A stretch of DNA of 5,356 nucleotides from Candidatus Segetimicrobium genomatis. Lineage in GTDB: Bacteria; Sysuimicrobiota; Sysuimicrobiia; Sysuimicrobiales; Segetimicrobiaceae. The stretch lies in contig VBAN01000053.1 in NCBI GenBank assembly GCA_005882445.1, positions 1,927 to 7,282 of the forward strand, read 5' to 3'. The notes beneath the pieces are model-generated. The model was not told the DNA's origin. It was given only the letters and a program-made list of their open reading frames with translations, and ran no database searches. Positions 1 through 5,356 of this stretch are shown piece after piece; positions within the stretch are counted from its first letter, which is position 1, and the number at the start of each line of letters is the position of its first letter. Both the position numbers and the translations under genes were made by a program.

Positions 1-617
1 GCCATGTCGGGACCACCGTCCGCAACCGGTACTTTGCCTACCTCGCCTCGTGCACGTTCCTGGGGTTGTTCAGCGCGTACGGGATCACCGCGTGGCTGCC
101 GACGTATCTGCGCAACGAGTTCCGCTTCACCAGCGCCGCCGCCGGGGCAATTGCGTCACTGATCAACGTCGGGCTGGCCGCGGCGGCGCCGGTGACCGGC
201 GCGCTCTCCGACCGGCTCGGCCTCCGTGGCCCGGTGATCGCCGGCGGCTTCGGCGCGCTGGCGCTCGCGTTCGCGCTGCTCCTGGGGGTCCACAGCGCTG
301 CGGCCTCCGGGTGCGCCGCGGCGATCGCCGGCGTGGGGCTGGCGCTGACGCTGCCGATCCTGACGACGATGACGACGGAGATCTTCGGCGTCGCGCGCGC
401 GGGCGTCGCCGTGTCCTTGAACCTGGCCGTGGGCCAGGTGGCGTCCACGATCTCGGGCGTGCTGTTCGGGATCGTGCTCGACAAGTCCGGGAGTTTTCGC
501 CTGATCTGGAGTATCGGGACCGCGGCAGCCGCCGCCGGCGTCGTTCCGGCCGCCCTGCTGCGCGCCAGGGAGCGGGCCGCCCCGGCGGCGCGATCCGCCG
601 GCGACATCCGCGGGTAG
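1..617 (+). CDS. MFS transporter, C-terminal half (5' end outside window)
   Basis: The frame is open from the left edge (first full codon at 3) to TAG at 615-617 and gives 204 residues. These form about six hydrophobic segments (roughly 10-30, 46-66, 77-95, 100-125, 134-158 and 165-187), matching helices 7-12 of a 12-helix major facilitator. Between the second and third segments lies GALSDRLGLR (67-76). This is the cytoplasmic loop motif G-x-x-x-D-R-x-G that MFS proteins repeat between helices 8 and 9. The stretch AYGITAWLPTYL (25-36) in the first segment is typical of helix 7 in anion, sugar-acid or cyanate-type MFS carriers. The tail is a short Ala/Arg-rich cytoplasmic end. The protein sits in the inner membrane and would carry a small solute by proton symport or antiport, but the substrate cannot be read from this half. 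TTG at 66 is internal, not the start. The gene converges on the beta-propeller gene. MFS assignment is firm; subfamily is not. Confidence 0.88.
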   Translation, partial: HVGTTVRNRYFAYLASCTFLGLFSAYGITAWLPTYLRNEFRFTSAAAGAIASLINVGLAAAAPVTGALSDRLGLRGPVIAGGFGALALAFALLLGVHSAAASGCAAAIAGVGLALTLPILTTMTTEIFGVARAGVAVSLNLAVGQVASTISGVLFGIVLDKSGSFRLIWSIGTAAAAAGVVPAALLRARERAAPAARSAGDIRG

Positions 618-635
618 TTGGGGCGCGGCATAGTT

Positions 636-667
636 CGGGCGGAGACCGCCGCAGCGATCTCCGCCCG
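636..667. terminator. perfect 10-bp inverted repeat between convergent genes, possible bidirectional terminator
   Basis: CGGGCGGAGA (636-645) and TCTCCGCCCG (658-667) are exact reverse complements separated by a 12-base loop. The repeat lies between the MFS stop (617) and the beta-propeller stop (678), where a shared terminator is expected. Neither side has a run of T, so it is not a classical intrinsic terminator. It could stop transcription weakly, protect both mRNA 3' ends, or act with Rho. The structure is certain; the function is inferred from its place. Confidence 0.55.
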
Positions 668-677
668 GTGAAGCGTC

Positions 678-1718
678 TCAGCCTTCCTGCGAGTTATTGC
701 GCGAAGACGGCGATCCCGTCCGGGACCACTTGTTGGTGCCGGCGTCGATGACCCCCACGACCGGGGTTGGCTTTCCGTCCTTCATGCCGTTGGAGGTCAT
801 GCTTCTCGAGGCGGTGTAATAGCGGTTGTCCCCAGGATTGTACCAAACCTCGTCGGAGCCGCCGACCTCGGTGATCTTCGCGACGATGTGCCCGTCGGTG
901 TCATCGAGGATAATGGTCTGCGCGTGAGCGCCGTCATCGATCGCGTCCCCGCTGCAGCCCACCGCCAGGTGGTGCTGGGGGCCGACGGCCAGCCCGGCCG
1001 GCTTGCACTCGCTGAGCGGGTACGTCGCGACGACCTTCATGGTCTTGGGATCGATCTTGTCGACGGCGCCGCCCGGATTCTCCTTCGAGGACACCACGTT
1101 CTGATAGAGCATGCCGTCCTCCGGATCGTATGCGGGCTGCTCCAGGCCGCCGGCGCTCGTGTATGTGATCTTCCCCACGACCTTCCGGCTCGTCGTAGAG
1201 ATGAACGTGATGAACGGCGGATCGTCCGCGTTGTTTGCGATCACGATGAGGTGGTCTTTCGCATCGTACGTCAGCTCATCGGCGCGGTTCTTCCCGCCGT
1301 TTGAGATCGAGGACACGATCGCGCCCGATTTCAAGTTCACGGCCTTGATCAAGCCCGGCGAATCGCCGACCCACGCCACACTGTCGCCCGGGATCACCAG
1401 GACCCCATCGGGGCCGGAGGTGTCCGGTTTGCCGGTAAACCCCGCGAACTTGCTCTTGGCGAGCTGGGCCACCAGTTTGTTGGTCGTTGTATCGACGACA
1501 TCGACCGCGTTGCTGGTGCGGTCGGCAAGATAATACCTGTGGCTCGCCGGGTCCACCCAGCTGATGTCGTAGCTGAAGGCGCCCTTCTGCGGAGGCACAC
1601 CTGGTACCTTGATCAGCGCGATCCGATGGTAGGACTGGGCGAGCGCTCCGGTGAAGGGCGACGCGGACAACGACAGGACAAGCGTCCCGATCAGGGCGAA
1701 CAGCACTTTCAGTCTCAC
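678..1718 (-). CDS. secreted YVTN/YncE-like beta-propeller protein, C-terminus probably frameshifted
   Basis: The protein has 346 residues from GTG at 1718. This start was chosen because a clean signal peptide follows at once: R2 and K4, a hydrophobic core at about 5-19, and a signal peptidase I site GALA|QS after residue 27. No ATG occurs in frame until far inside. The mature part shows repeated blade-like units with the YVTN/YncE flavour: YYLADRTSNAVDVVDTTTNK (62-81), GLIKAVNLKSGAIV (122-135), GGAVDKIDPKTMKVV (216-230) and VVGVIDAGTNK (320-330). Other landmarks are ANNADDPPFITFIS (161-174), CKPAGLAVGPQHH (238-250) and GGSDEVWYNPGDNRYY (286-301). Such proteins are exported and usually act as binding or scaffold domains; the ligand here is unknown. 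The last 15 residues (332-346) are Ser/Arg/Asn-rich and unlike the family. A family-like ending, DGIAVFAQ and a stop, lies in another frame at 694-720. It follows oppC after 181 bases and may share its transcript. Confidence 0.8.
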   Translation of the reverse strand: MRLKVLFALIGTLVLSLSASPFTGALAQSYHRIALIKVPGVPPQKGAFSYDISWVDPASHRYYLADRTSNAVDVVDTTTNKLVAQLAKSKFAGFTGKPDTSGPDGVLVIPGDSVAWVGDSPGLIKAVNLKSGAIVSSISNGGKNRADELTYDAKDHLIVIANNADDPPFITFISTTSRKVVGKITYTSAGGLEQPAYDPEDGMLYQNVVSSKENPGGAVDKIDPKTMKVVATYPLSECKPAGLAVGPQHHLAVGCSGDAIDDGAHAQTIILDDTDGHIVAKITEVGGSDEVWYNPGDNRYYTASRSMTSNGMKDGKPTPVVGVIDAGTNKWSRTGSPSSRNNSQEG

Positions 1719-1733
1719 ATCACCACCCCCCCC
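1719..1733 (-). promoter_or_regulatory. poly-G ribosome-binding region and start-stop ATGTGA at the propeller gene start
   Basis: On the minus strand a run of eight G (1733-1726) followed by TGGTGAT leads into the GTG start at 1718, with seven bases between the run and the start. It stands in for a GGAGG-type Shine-Dalgarno. An ATG at 1720 overlaps the GTG in another frame and is followed at once by TGA (1717-1715), making a one-codon start-stop element. The GTG frame is preferred because it gives the signal peptide. Use of the G run as binding site is inferred from spacing. Confidence 0.45.
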
Positions 1734-1757
1734 GTAGAGTCTTCTCCCCGGCTTACG

Positions 1758-1775
1758 CAGACGGTCTTCCGTCTG
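1758..1775 (-). promoter_or_regulatory. 7-bp perfect hairpin in the oppC to propeller intergenic region
   Basis: On the minus strand CAGACGG, loop AAGA, CCGTCTG forms a perfect seven-pair stem with a tetraloop. It lies 125 bases after the oppC stop and 40 bases before the propeller start. No U run follows it, so a classical terminator is unlikely. It may be a leader structure or a weak end signal for the opp transcript. The rest of the 1719-1899 gap is very G+C rich; I see no convincing -35/-10 promoter, small gene or known riboswitch in it. Confidence 0.4.
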
Positions 1776-1795
1776 TTCTCCACCCCCCTTCGGCC

Positions 1796-1831
1796 GGCGC
1801 CCCGCGCCCCCCTGCCGTCCGCCGGGGCGCC
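1796..1831. repeat. GC-rich inverted repeat, 8-bp arms
   Basis: GGCGCCCC (1796-1803) and GGGGCGCC (1824-1831) are exact reverse complements 20 bases apart, inside the gap after oppC. The string CCGGGGCGCC (1822-1831) recurs at 1883-1892. In such GC-rich sequence arms of this size can arise by chance. It could add to a structured, possibly transcription-slowing region after oppC, but nothing more specific can be supported. Confidence 0.2.
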
Positions 1832-1899
1832 CCTTCGCCGGGCCGCCGCCTCGACCGCTCGGGTCCGCAGGGCCCGACGGCTCCGGGGCGCCGGCCGCA

Positions 1900-2757
1900 T
1901 CACCGCTCCGCAACCGGGTCCAGGGCATCCCGCAGGCCGTCGCCGACGAAGTTGAGGCTGAGCAGGGTCGCCGCGAGCGCCAGCCCGGGCGCGATCACCA
2001 GGCGCGGGTACGACTCGATGGAATCGATGCCTTCGGCGATCATCGTCCCCCAGCTCGGCACGGGGGGCTGCACCCCCAGGCCGAGGAAGCTGAGCCCCGC
2101 CTCGGCGATGATGAACGTCGGAATGAGCACGGTGGCCATGACGATGATCGGCGCGGCGATGTTGGGCAGCAGGTGGGCCCCCATGACATGGCCGTCGGCG
2201 GCCCCCAGGCTCTGCGCGGCGAGCACGAACTCGCGGTGCCGCAGCGTCAGCACCTGCCCGCGGACGACGCGGGCGACGTCCAGCCAGCCCACAAGGGCGA
2301 GCGCCATGACGATCGCCGCGACGCCCGCCGTGTCGTGATTGACCGCGTGCAGCCAGACCAGCGGGCCGTGGCGGATGGTCGGCAGGAACGCGGTGAAAAA
2401 GGTCTGGAGCAGGACGACGAGGAGCAGGTAGGGGATCGCGTACACGATGTCCACCAAGCGCATCAGCAGCAGGTCGAGCGTCCCCCCAAAATACGCCGCC
2501 ACCAGCCCGACCGGCACCCCCACGGCCAGGACGAGGGCGGCGGCCGCGAGCCCGACGCTCATCGAGACCCGCGCGCCGTACATGAGCCGGCTGAACTCGT
2601 CGCGGCCGAGCGCGTCGGTACCCGCCCAGTGCGCGCGGCCGGCGGCCTGATAGGTGGCAAACAGGTCCTGCCGATCGTACCGGTACGGGGCGGAAACGGG
2701 CGCGCTGATCGCCGCAAGCACAACTGCCGTAAGAAAGGCCGCCCCGACCACGGCCAT
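1900..2757 (-). CDS. oppC: oligopeptide ABC transporter permease OppC
   Basis: From the first ATG at 2757 the product is 285 residues. It is the second membrane subunit of a peptide importer in the cytoplasmic membrane. Helix 1 begins immediately (2-22). The periplasmic stretch then carries the family signature HWAGTDALGRDEFSRLMYGAR (43-63). The inner-membrane permease domain follows, with helices near 66-90, 101-124, 145-165, 199-220 and 253-272. The EAA loop that docks on the ATPase reads EFVLAAQSLGA (176-186) and continues to HLLPN (195-199). SFLGLGVQPPVPSWG (223-237) and GDGLRDALDP (272-281) are diagnostic, and WLDVARVVRGQ (158-168) is especially OppC-like. Compared with E. coli OppC as I recall it, about 17-20 extra residues (near 125-144) sit in one external loop. 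The usual Arg-rich cytoplasmic lead-in is missing from the ATG product but encoded just upstream in the same frame, so the true start may be near 2868. oppB precedes it; no ATPase gene follows. Confidence 0.93.
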   Translation of the reverse strand: MAVVGAAFLTAVVLAAISAPVSAPYRYDRQDLFATYQAAGRAHWAGTDALGRDEFSRLMYGARVSMSVGLAAAALVLAVGVPVGLVAAYFGGTLDLLLMRLVDIVYAIPYLLLVVLLQTFFTAFLPTIRHGPLVWLHAVNHDTAGVAAIVMALALVGWLDVARVVRGQVLTLRHREFVLAAQSLGAADGHVMGAHLLPNIAAPIIVMATVLIPTFIIAEAGLSFLGLGVQPPVPSWGTMIAEGIDSIESYPRLVIAPGLALAATLLSLNFVGDGLRDALDPVAER

Positions 2758-2868
2758 CCGGTGCTGCGCGAACCTCCGGCGGGCGCGGCTCCCCGCGCTG
2801 CGCGGCCCGCGACGGCGCGGCGCCGCCGCGGCGGGCCGCGGGGTGTCCAGCGGGGAGGATTCAGCCGT
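2758..2868 (-). other. probable 37-codon N-terminal extension of oppC starting at ACG
   Basis: Upstream of the oppC ATG the same frame stays open for 37 codons to ACG at 2868-2866, and further until a TGA at 2919-2917. The predicted peptide ends SRARRRFAQHR directly before MAVVGAAFL. That is the Arg-rich cytoplasmic segment OppC/DppC proteins usually carry before helix 1. No ATG, GTG or TTG is present; the only other near-start is CTG at 2850. The ACG overlaps the oppB stop as ACGGCTGA, the position where an ATG would give a standard 8-base overlap. An AGG lies six bases before it. The coding nature is inferred from fit to the family; the start codon is a guess. Confidence 0.5.
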
Positions 2869-3787
2869 AACGCACCTGCGGGTCCAGGGCCGCGTAGGTG
2901 AGATCCACCAGAATGTTCATCGTGATAATCACCACGCCAAACAGGAGCGCCAGCGCCAGCAGCACCGGGTAATCGCGCCCGGTCGTGGCGGTCACGAAGT
3001 ACCGGCCGATCCCCGGCACCCGGGTGATCGTTTCGACGAAGAACGATCCGGTGACCACGTCGGCCACGAGGATGCCGGAGACGGTGGCGATCGGCACCAG
3101 CGCGTTGCGGAGCCCGTGCCGGAGCACGACCCCGCGGCCCGAGAGCCCCTTCGCCCGCGCCGTCCGGATGTAATCCTGGCCGAGCACTTCGAGCAGCGAC
3201 GTCCGCAGGTAGCGGGCGAGCGTCGTGGCCGGGCGAAAGCCGATGGCGACCGCGGGGATGATCACGCGGGGATCCAGCACGCCCCCCCACCCCCCGGTGG
3301 GCAGCCAGTGCAGGAGGACGGCGACCACGGTCACAAGGATCGTCGCCATCACGTAGTTCGGGATCGAGATGCCCATGACCACGATCCCCATCGCCAGGTA
3401 GTCCACCGGCGTATTGCGGTAGACGGCGGCCAGCGTCCCCAGCGGGATCCCCAGCGCGATCGCGAACAGCATCGACACGGCGCCCAACTGAATGGAGACC
3501 GGGAAGAAATCCGCAATGATCTCCGCGACGTCGCGTGAGGTATTCACGTAGGAGGGGCCGAGGGATCCGTGCGCGGCGTCCTGCAGGTACAGGAGGTACT
3601 GGCTCCAGAGCGGCTCGTTCAGGTGGAACTTCAGCCTGATGTTTTCGATGACCTGAGGCGCCAGCGGCTTCTCCGCATTGTCCCAGGGCCCGCCCGGCGT
3701 CGCGTGGACCAGAAAGAAGGCCACCGTGTAGACGATGGCCATGGTGGGGAACGCGAGCAGCAGACGCCGGACGAGATAGGATCCCAC
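2861..3787 (-). CDS. oppB: oligopeptide ABC transporter permease OppB
   Basis: The product has 308 residues from GTG at 3787, chosen because the family's first residues (SYLVRRLLLAFPTM, 3-16) follow at once and the length fits. Sequence further upstream in this frame runs through a stem-loop and into oppA. The protein is the first membrane subunit of the peptide importer. Helix 1 spans 10-30, then ATPGGPW (29-35) and a long external segment with LNEPLWSQYLLYL (57-69) and GSLGPSY (74-80). Further helices lie near 99-122, 131-162, 175-190, 228-250 and 277-300. HWLPTGGWG (160-168) is the OppB-type loop. The ATPase-docking EAA loop reads DYIRTARAKGLSGRGVVLRH (205-224), then RNALVPI (227-233). The end has RVPGIGRYF (256-264), RDYPV (271-275) and DLTYAALDPQVRY (295-307). 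No good Shine-Dalgarno precedes the GTG, suggesting translation depends on oppA or reads poorly. The gene follows oppA by 59 bases and its stop abuts or overlaps oppC. Confidence 0.94.
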   Translation of the reverse strand: MGSYLVRRLLLAFPTMAIVYTVAFFLVHATPGGPWDNAEKPLAPQVIENIRLKFHLNEPLWSQYLLYLQDAAHGSLGPSYVNTSRDVAEIIADFFPVSIQLGAVSMLFAIALGIPLGTLAAVYRNTPVDYLAMGIVVMGISIPNYVMATILVTVVAVLLHWLPTGGWGGVLDPRVIIPAVAIGFRPATTLARYLRTSLLEVLGQDYIRTARAKGLSGRGVVLRHGLRNALVPIATVSGILVADVVTGSFFVETITRVPGIGRYFVTATTGRDYPVLLALALLFGVVIITMNILVDLTYAALDPQVRYG

Positions 3788-3806
3788 GCGCGCGCCGGGA
3801 TCACGA

Positions 3807-3838
3807 GGGGCGCTGCGCAGTAGACCGCGCAGCGCCCC
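3807..3838 (-). terminator. perfect 12-bp stem-loop between oppA and oppB
   Basis: GGGGCGCTGCGC (3807-3818) and GCGCAGCGCCCC (3827-3838) are exact reverse complements with an 8-base loop, lying in the 59-base gap between the oppA stop (3847) and the oppB start (3787). On the transcript it begins 8 bases after the oppA stop codon. The stem is followed by TCGTGATC, not a U run, so read-through to oppB is expected. In binding-protein-dependent importers such intercistronic hairpins commonly hold back transcription or protect the upstream mRNA, giving more binding protein than permease. Its base is 19 bases before the oppB start, so it could also limit oppB translation. Confidence 0.65.
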
Positions 3839-3846
3839 GAGAACCC

Positions 3847-5356
3847 TTAGTGATCGAGGATCTTCACCCGGCCGAAGGTCCCGGACCAGGCGGCGGCGGC
3901 CGGAGGCAGGCGGAACCCCTGCACCCACGGCTTCACCGCGATGATCACCCCCAGATGGTACAGGGGAACGGCGGGCAGGTCGGTGTTCAGGATCTTCTCC
4001 GCCGACTCATACAACTGCCTGCGCTTGGCCCGATCCGCCTCCCCCGCCCCCTTACGGATCAGCGAGTCGAACTCGGTGTTATGCCACCGCGTATGGAAGA
4101 AATCCTGGTCGGAGTCGAAGAGGATGTTCGCCCAGTTGGCGGGGTCCTCGAAATCGGACCCCCACCGATCGATGTAGGCGTCGTACGGCTGCTTGGCCCA
4201 GGAGTTGAACGCGGCGTTGTACTCCTTGCGCTCCATGCGCTGGAGGGTGACGTTGATCTTCAAGGTATCCTGCCAGATCTGCTGCAGGGCCTGGGCGACG
4301 AGATCGAACGTAACGAGCTTGCCCCACGCCACCTTGACCTCTGGAAACCCTTTGCCGTCCGGGTATCCGGCCTCGGCCAGCAGCTGCCGCGCCCGGTCCG
4401 GCCCGCCGGTAAGGGGCGGCGCCGCCAGGTAGCCGATCGTCCCCGGGGGCGTAATCGTCTGCGCAGGATCGTAGATCCCGCGCAGGACCTCGCTCGCCAC
4501 CCGCTTGTGATCGATCGCCAGATAGAGCGCCTGCCGCACCTTCGCTTTGCTCAATGGCGACTTGCTGTTCGTGGTGTCGCAAAACATCATCGCCGTCCCG
4601 GACCAGCGATACTTCTGCAGCTGCTTGCCCAGCACGGGATCCTTCCGCACCCGGTCGATGTCGCCCGGCTGAATCTGGTCGGTCGCATCGAGCTCGTTGT
4701 TCTCGAATGCCGGCAGGCTGGTGCGGAACGGGTCGTCGGTCAGCGTGAAGACGATCCGCTGCAGCGTCGGCTTGGCGCCCCAGTACCGGGGATTGGCCAC
4801 GATCGTGAGCTCCCGGTCGTGCTCCCATTTCTGCAGCCTGAACATCCCGTTGCCGACGTGGTTGCCGGCCTCGACCCACTTCTTGCCGTACTTCTCGACC
4901 TGCCAGCGCGGGACGGGCATATAATTCCAGGTCGACACGAGCCGGAGGAAGTACGCGGCCGGCTCGGTCAGGGTCGCCCGCAGCGTCAGCGCGTCCGTCG
5001 CTTTGACGGCGACCGTGTCGCGATCCTTGGTCGTCCCCTTGTTGAAGTCGAGCGCTCCCTTGATCGGGTAGAATGCGGAGGCGTAGTCGCTCGCGGTGTC
5101 CGGATCCACCACCCGCTTCCAGGCATACTCGTAGTCCGCCGCGGTCACGGGGTGCCCATCGGACCACTGCATCCCCGACCTGAGATGAAAAGTATAAGTC
5201 AGTCCATCCCCGGAAACCTCCCACGCCCGGGCGGCCAGCGGCACGACGGATCCCGAGCCGTCGAAGGTGATCAAAGGATCGAAGAGAGCCATCGACACGA
5301 GGATCTCCGGGCGCGACTCGATCGTGGCTGGGTCGAAGTGGAGCGGCTCGAAGTCG
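3847..5356 (-). CDS. oppA: oligopeptide-binding protein OppA-like (family 5), N-terminus outside window
   Basis: The frame is open from the right edge (first full codon at 5355) to TAA at 3849-3847, giving 502 residues. The signal or lipoprotein peptide and a short N-terminal piece are missing; GTG at 5298 is internal. The protein is the extracytoplasmic peptide receptor of the importer, solute-binding family 5 (SBP_bac_5). Visible residues begin with EPLHFDPATIES (3-14), the usual x-LDP-type opening. The family signature follows at about 41-80: AARAWEVSGDGLTYTFHLRS, then GMQWSDGHPVTAADYEYAWK. RVVDPDTASDYAS right after it is very like OppA. Later landmarks are VGNGMFRLQKWEHDRELTIVANPRYWG in the middle, SPLSKAKVRQALYLAIDHKRV (hinge region), LLAEAGYPDGKGFPEV, and RWGSDFEDPANWANILF near the end, matching the region that caps the bound peptide. 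Missense-free and full length to the C-terminus (GRVKILDH). Substrate is probably oligopeptides, but family 5 also binds dipeptides, nickel and sugars, so specificity is inferred from OppA likeness only. Confidence 0.92.
   Translation of the reverse strand, partial: DFEPLHFDPATIESRPEILVSMALFDPLITFDGSGSVVPLAARAWEVSGDGLTYTFHLRSGMQWSDGHPVTAADYEYAWKRVVDPDTASDYASAFYPIKGALDFNKGTTKDRDTVAVKATDALTLRATLTEPAAYFLRLVSTWNYMPVPRWQVEKYGKKWVEAGNHVGNGMFRLQKWEHDRELTIVANPRYWGAKPTLQRIVFTLTDDPFRTSLPAFENNELDATDQIQPGDIDRVRKDPVLGKQLQKYRWSGTAMMFCDTTNSKSPLSKAKVRQALYLAIDHKRVASEVLRGIYDPAQTITPPGTIGYLAAPPLTGGPDRARQLLAEAGYPDGKGFPEVKVAWGKLVTFDLVAQALQQIWQDTLKINVTLQRMERKEYNAAFNSWAKQPYDAYIDRWGSDFEDPANWANILFDSDQDFFHTRWHNTEFDSLIRKGAGEADRAKRRQLYESAEKILNTDLPAVPLYHLGVIIAVKPWVQGFRLPPAAAAWSGTFGRVKILDH

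Noticed and set aside
50..751. 233-residue open frame on the plus strand, and a 197-residue frame on the minus strand over 38-631
   Set aside because: Both are Arg/Ala/Pro-rich frames in GC-rich DNA that overlap the convincing MFS frame; neither shows family motifs.
1719..1775. Possible riboswitch: AAGCCGGGGAGA faintly resembles part of a cobalamin box, and GGAGA elements recall glycine aptamers
   Set aside because: The rest of either aptamer consensus is absent and the downstream gene has no link to cobalamin or glycine.
1719..1928. Extension of the propeller frame upstream to an ATG at 1928
   Set aside because: It would add 70 Gly/Arg/Pro-rich residues before a clean signal peptide and overlap the end of oppC. 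The open frame reflects GC-rich sequence without stops.
2559..3290. Long minus-strand frame spanning the oppB-oppC junction
   Set aside because: It is a shifted reading of oppB and oppC, Arg/Gly/Pro-rich, with no domain features.
2173..3538. Long plus-strand frames antisense to oppB and oppC (2173-2901, 2654-3538)
   Set aside because: Composition is low-complexity His/Arg/Asp/Gln, the usual shadow of membrane protein genes in GC-rich DNA.
3788..3928. Extension of the oppB frame upstream to 3928
   Set aside because: The extra residues run through the 12-bp hairpin and overlap the coding end of oppA; the family's N-terminus begins at the GTG at 3787.
4079..5224. 381-residue minus-strand frame inside oppA
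   Set aside because: It is a one-base-shifted reading of oppA, Arg/Gly-rich; the oppA frame has an unbroken match to family 5 binding proteins.
1..5356. CRISPR arrays, tRNA or rRNA genes, insertion sequences, phage or defence genes
   Set aside because: No regularly spaced repeats, no RNA gene signatures, no transposase or terminal repeats were seen; all long frames are explained by transport genes and the propeller protein.

Overview
The window is a 5.4 kb piece of a GC-rich bacterial chromosome (about two thirds G+C by eye, strong G/C preference at third codon positions, several GTG starts). Nothing in it fixes the taxon. Base composition, codon use and the mix of an oligopeptide ABC transporter with a secreted beta-propeller protein suit an uncultivated high-GC soil or sediment bacterium; this is a weak inference.

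Layout. Positions 1-617 (+) hold the C-terminal half of a major facilitator superfamily (MFS) transporter that enters from the left edge. Everything else is on the minus strand, reading right to left: the C-terminal ~500 residues of an OppA-type peptide-binding protein (3847-5356, N-terminus beyond the right edge), the permease oppB (2861-3787), the permease oppC (1900-2757, with coding-like sequence continuing upstream to about 2868), a 181-base gap, and a secreted YVTN/YncE-like beta-propeller protein (678-1718). The MFS gene and the propeller gene converge on a short intergenic stretch with a perfect 10-bp inverted repeat.

How the genes work together. OppA would capture peptides outside the membrane and pass them to the OppB-OppC channel. 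The two ATPases (OppD, OppF) that normally complete the transporter are not in the window: the position after oppC is taken by the propeller gene, so they must lie upstream of oppA or elsewhere. The link of the propeller gene or the MFS gene to peptide uptake is unproven.

No new biological system was found. The points worth a second look are: a probable deletion plus frameshift at the end of the propeller gene, where the expected family ending is still readable in another frame; oppC coding sequence that seems to start upstream of its first ATG at an ACG codon overlapping the oppB stop; a perfect 12-bp stem-loop between oppA and oppB; a perfect inverted repeat between the convergent genes; and an unusual poly-G ribosome-binding region with a start-stop ATGTGA on the propeller gene.
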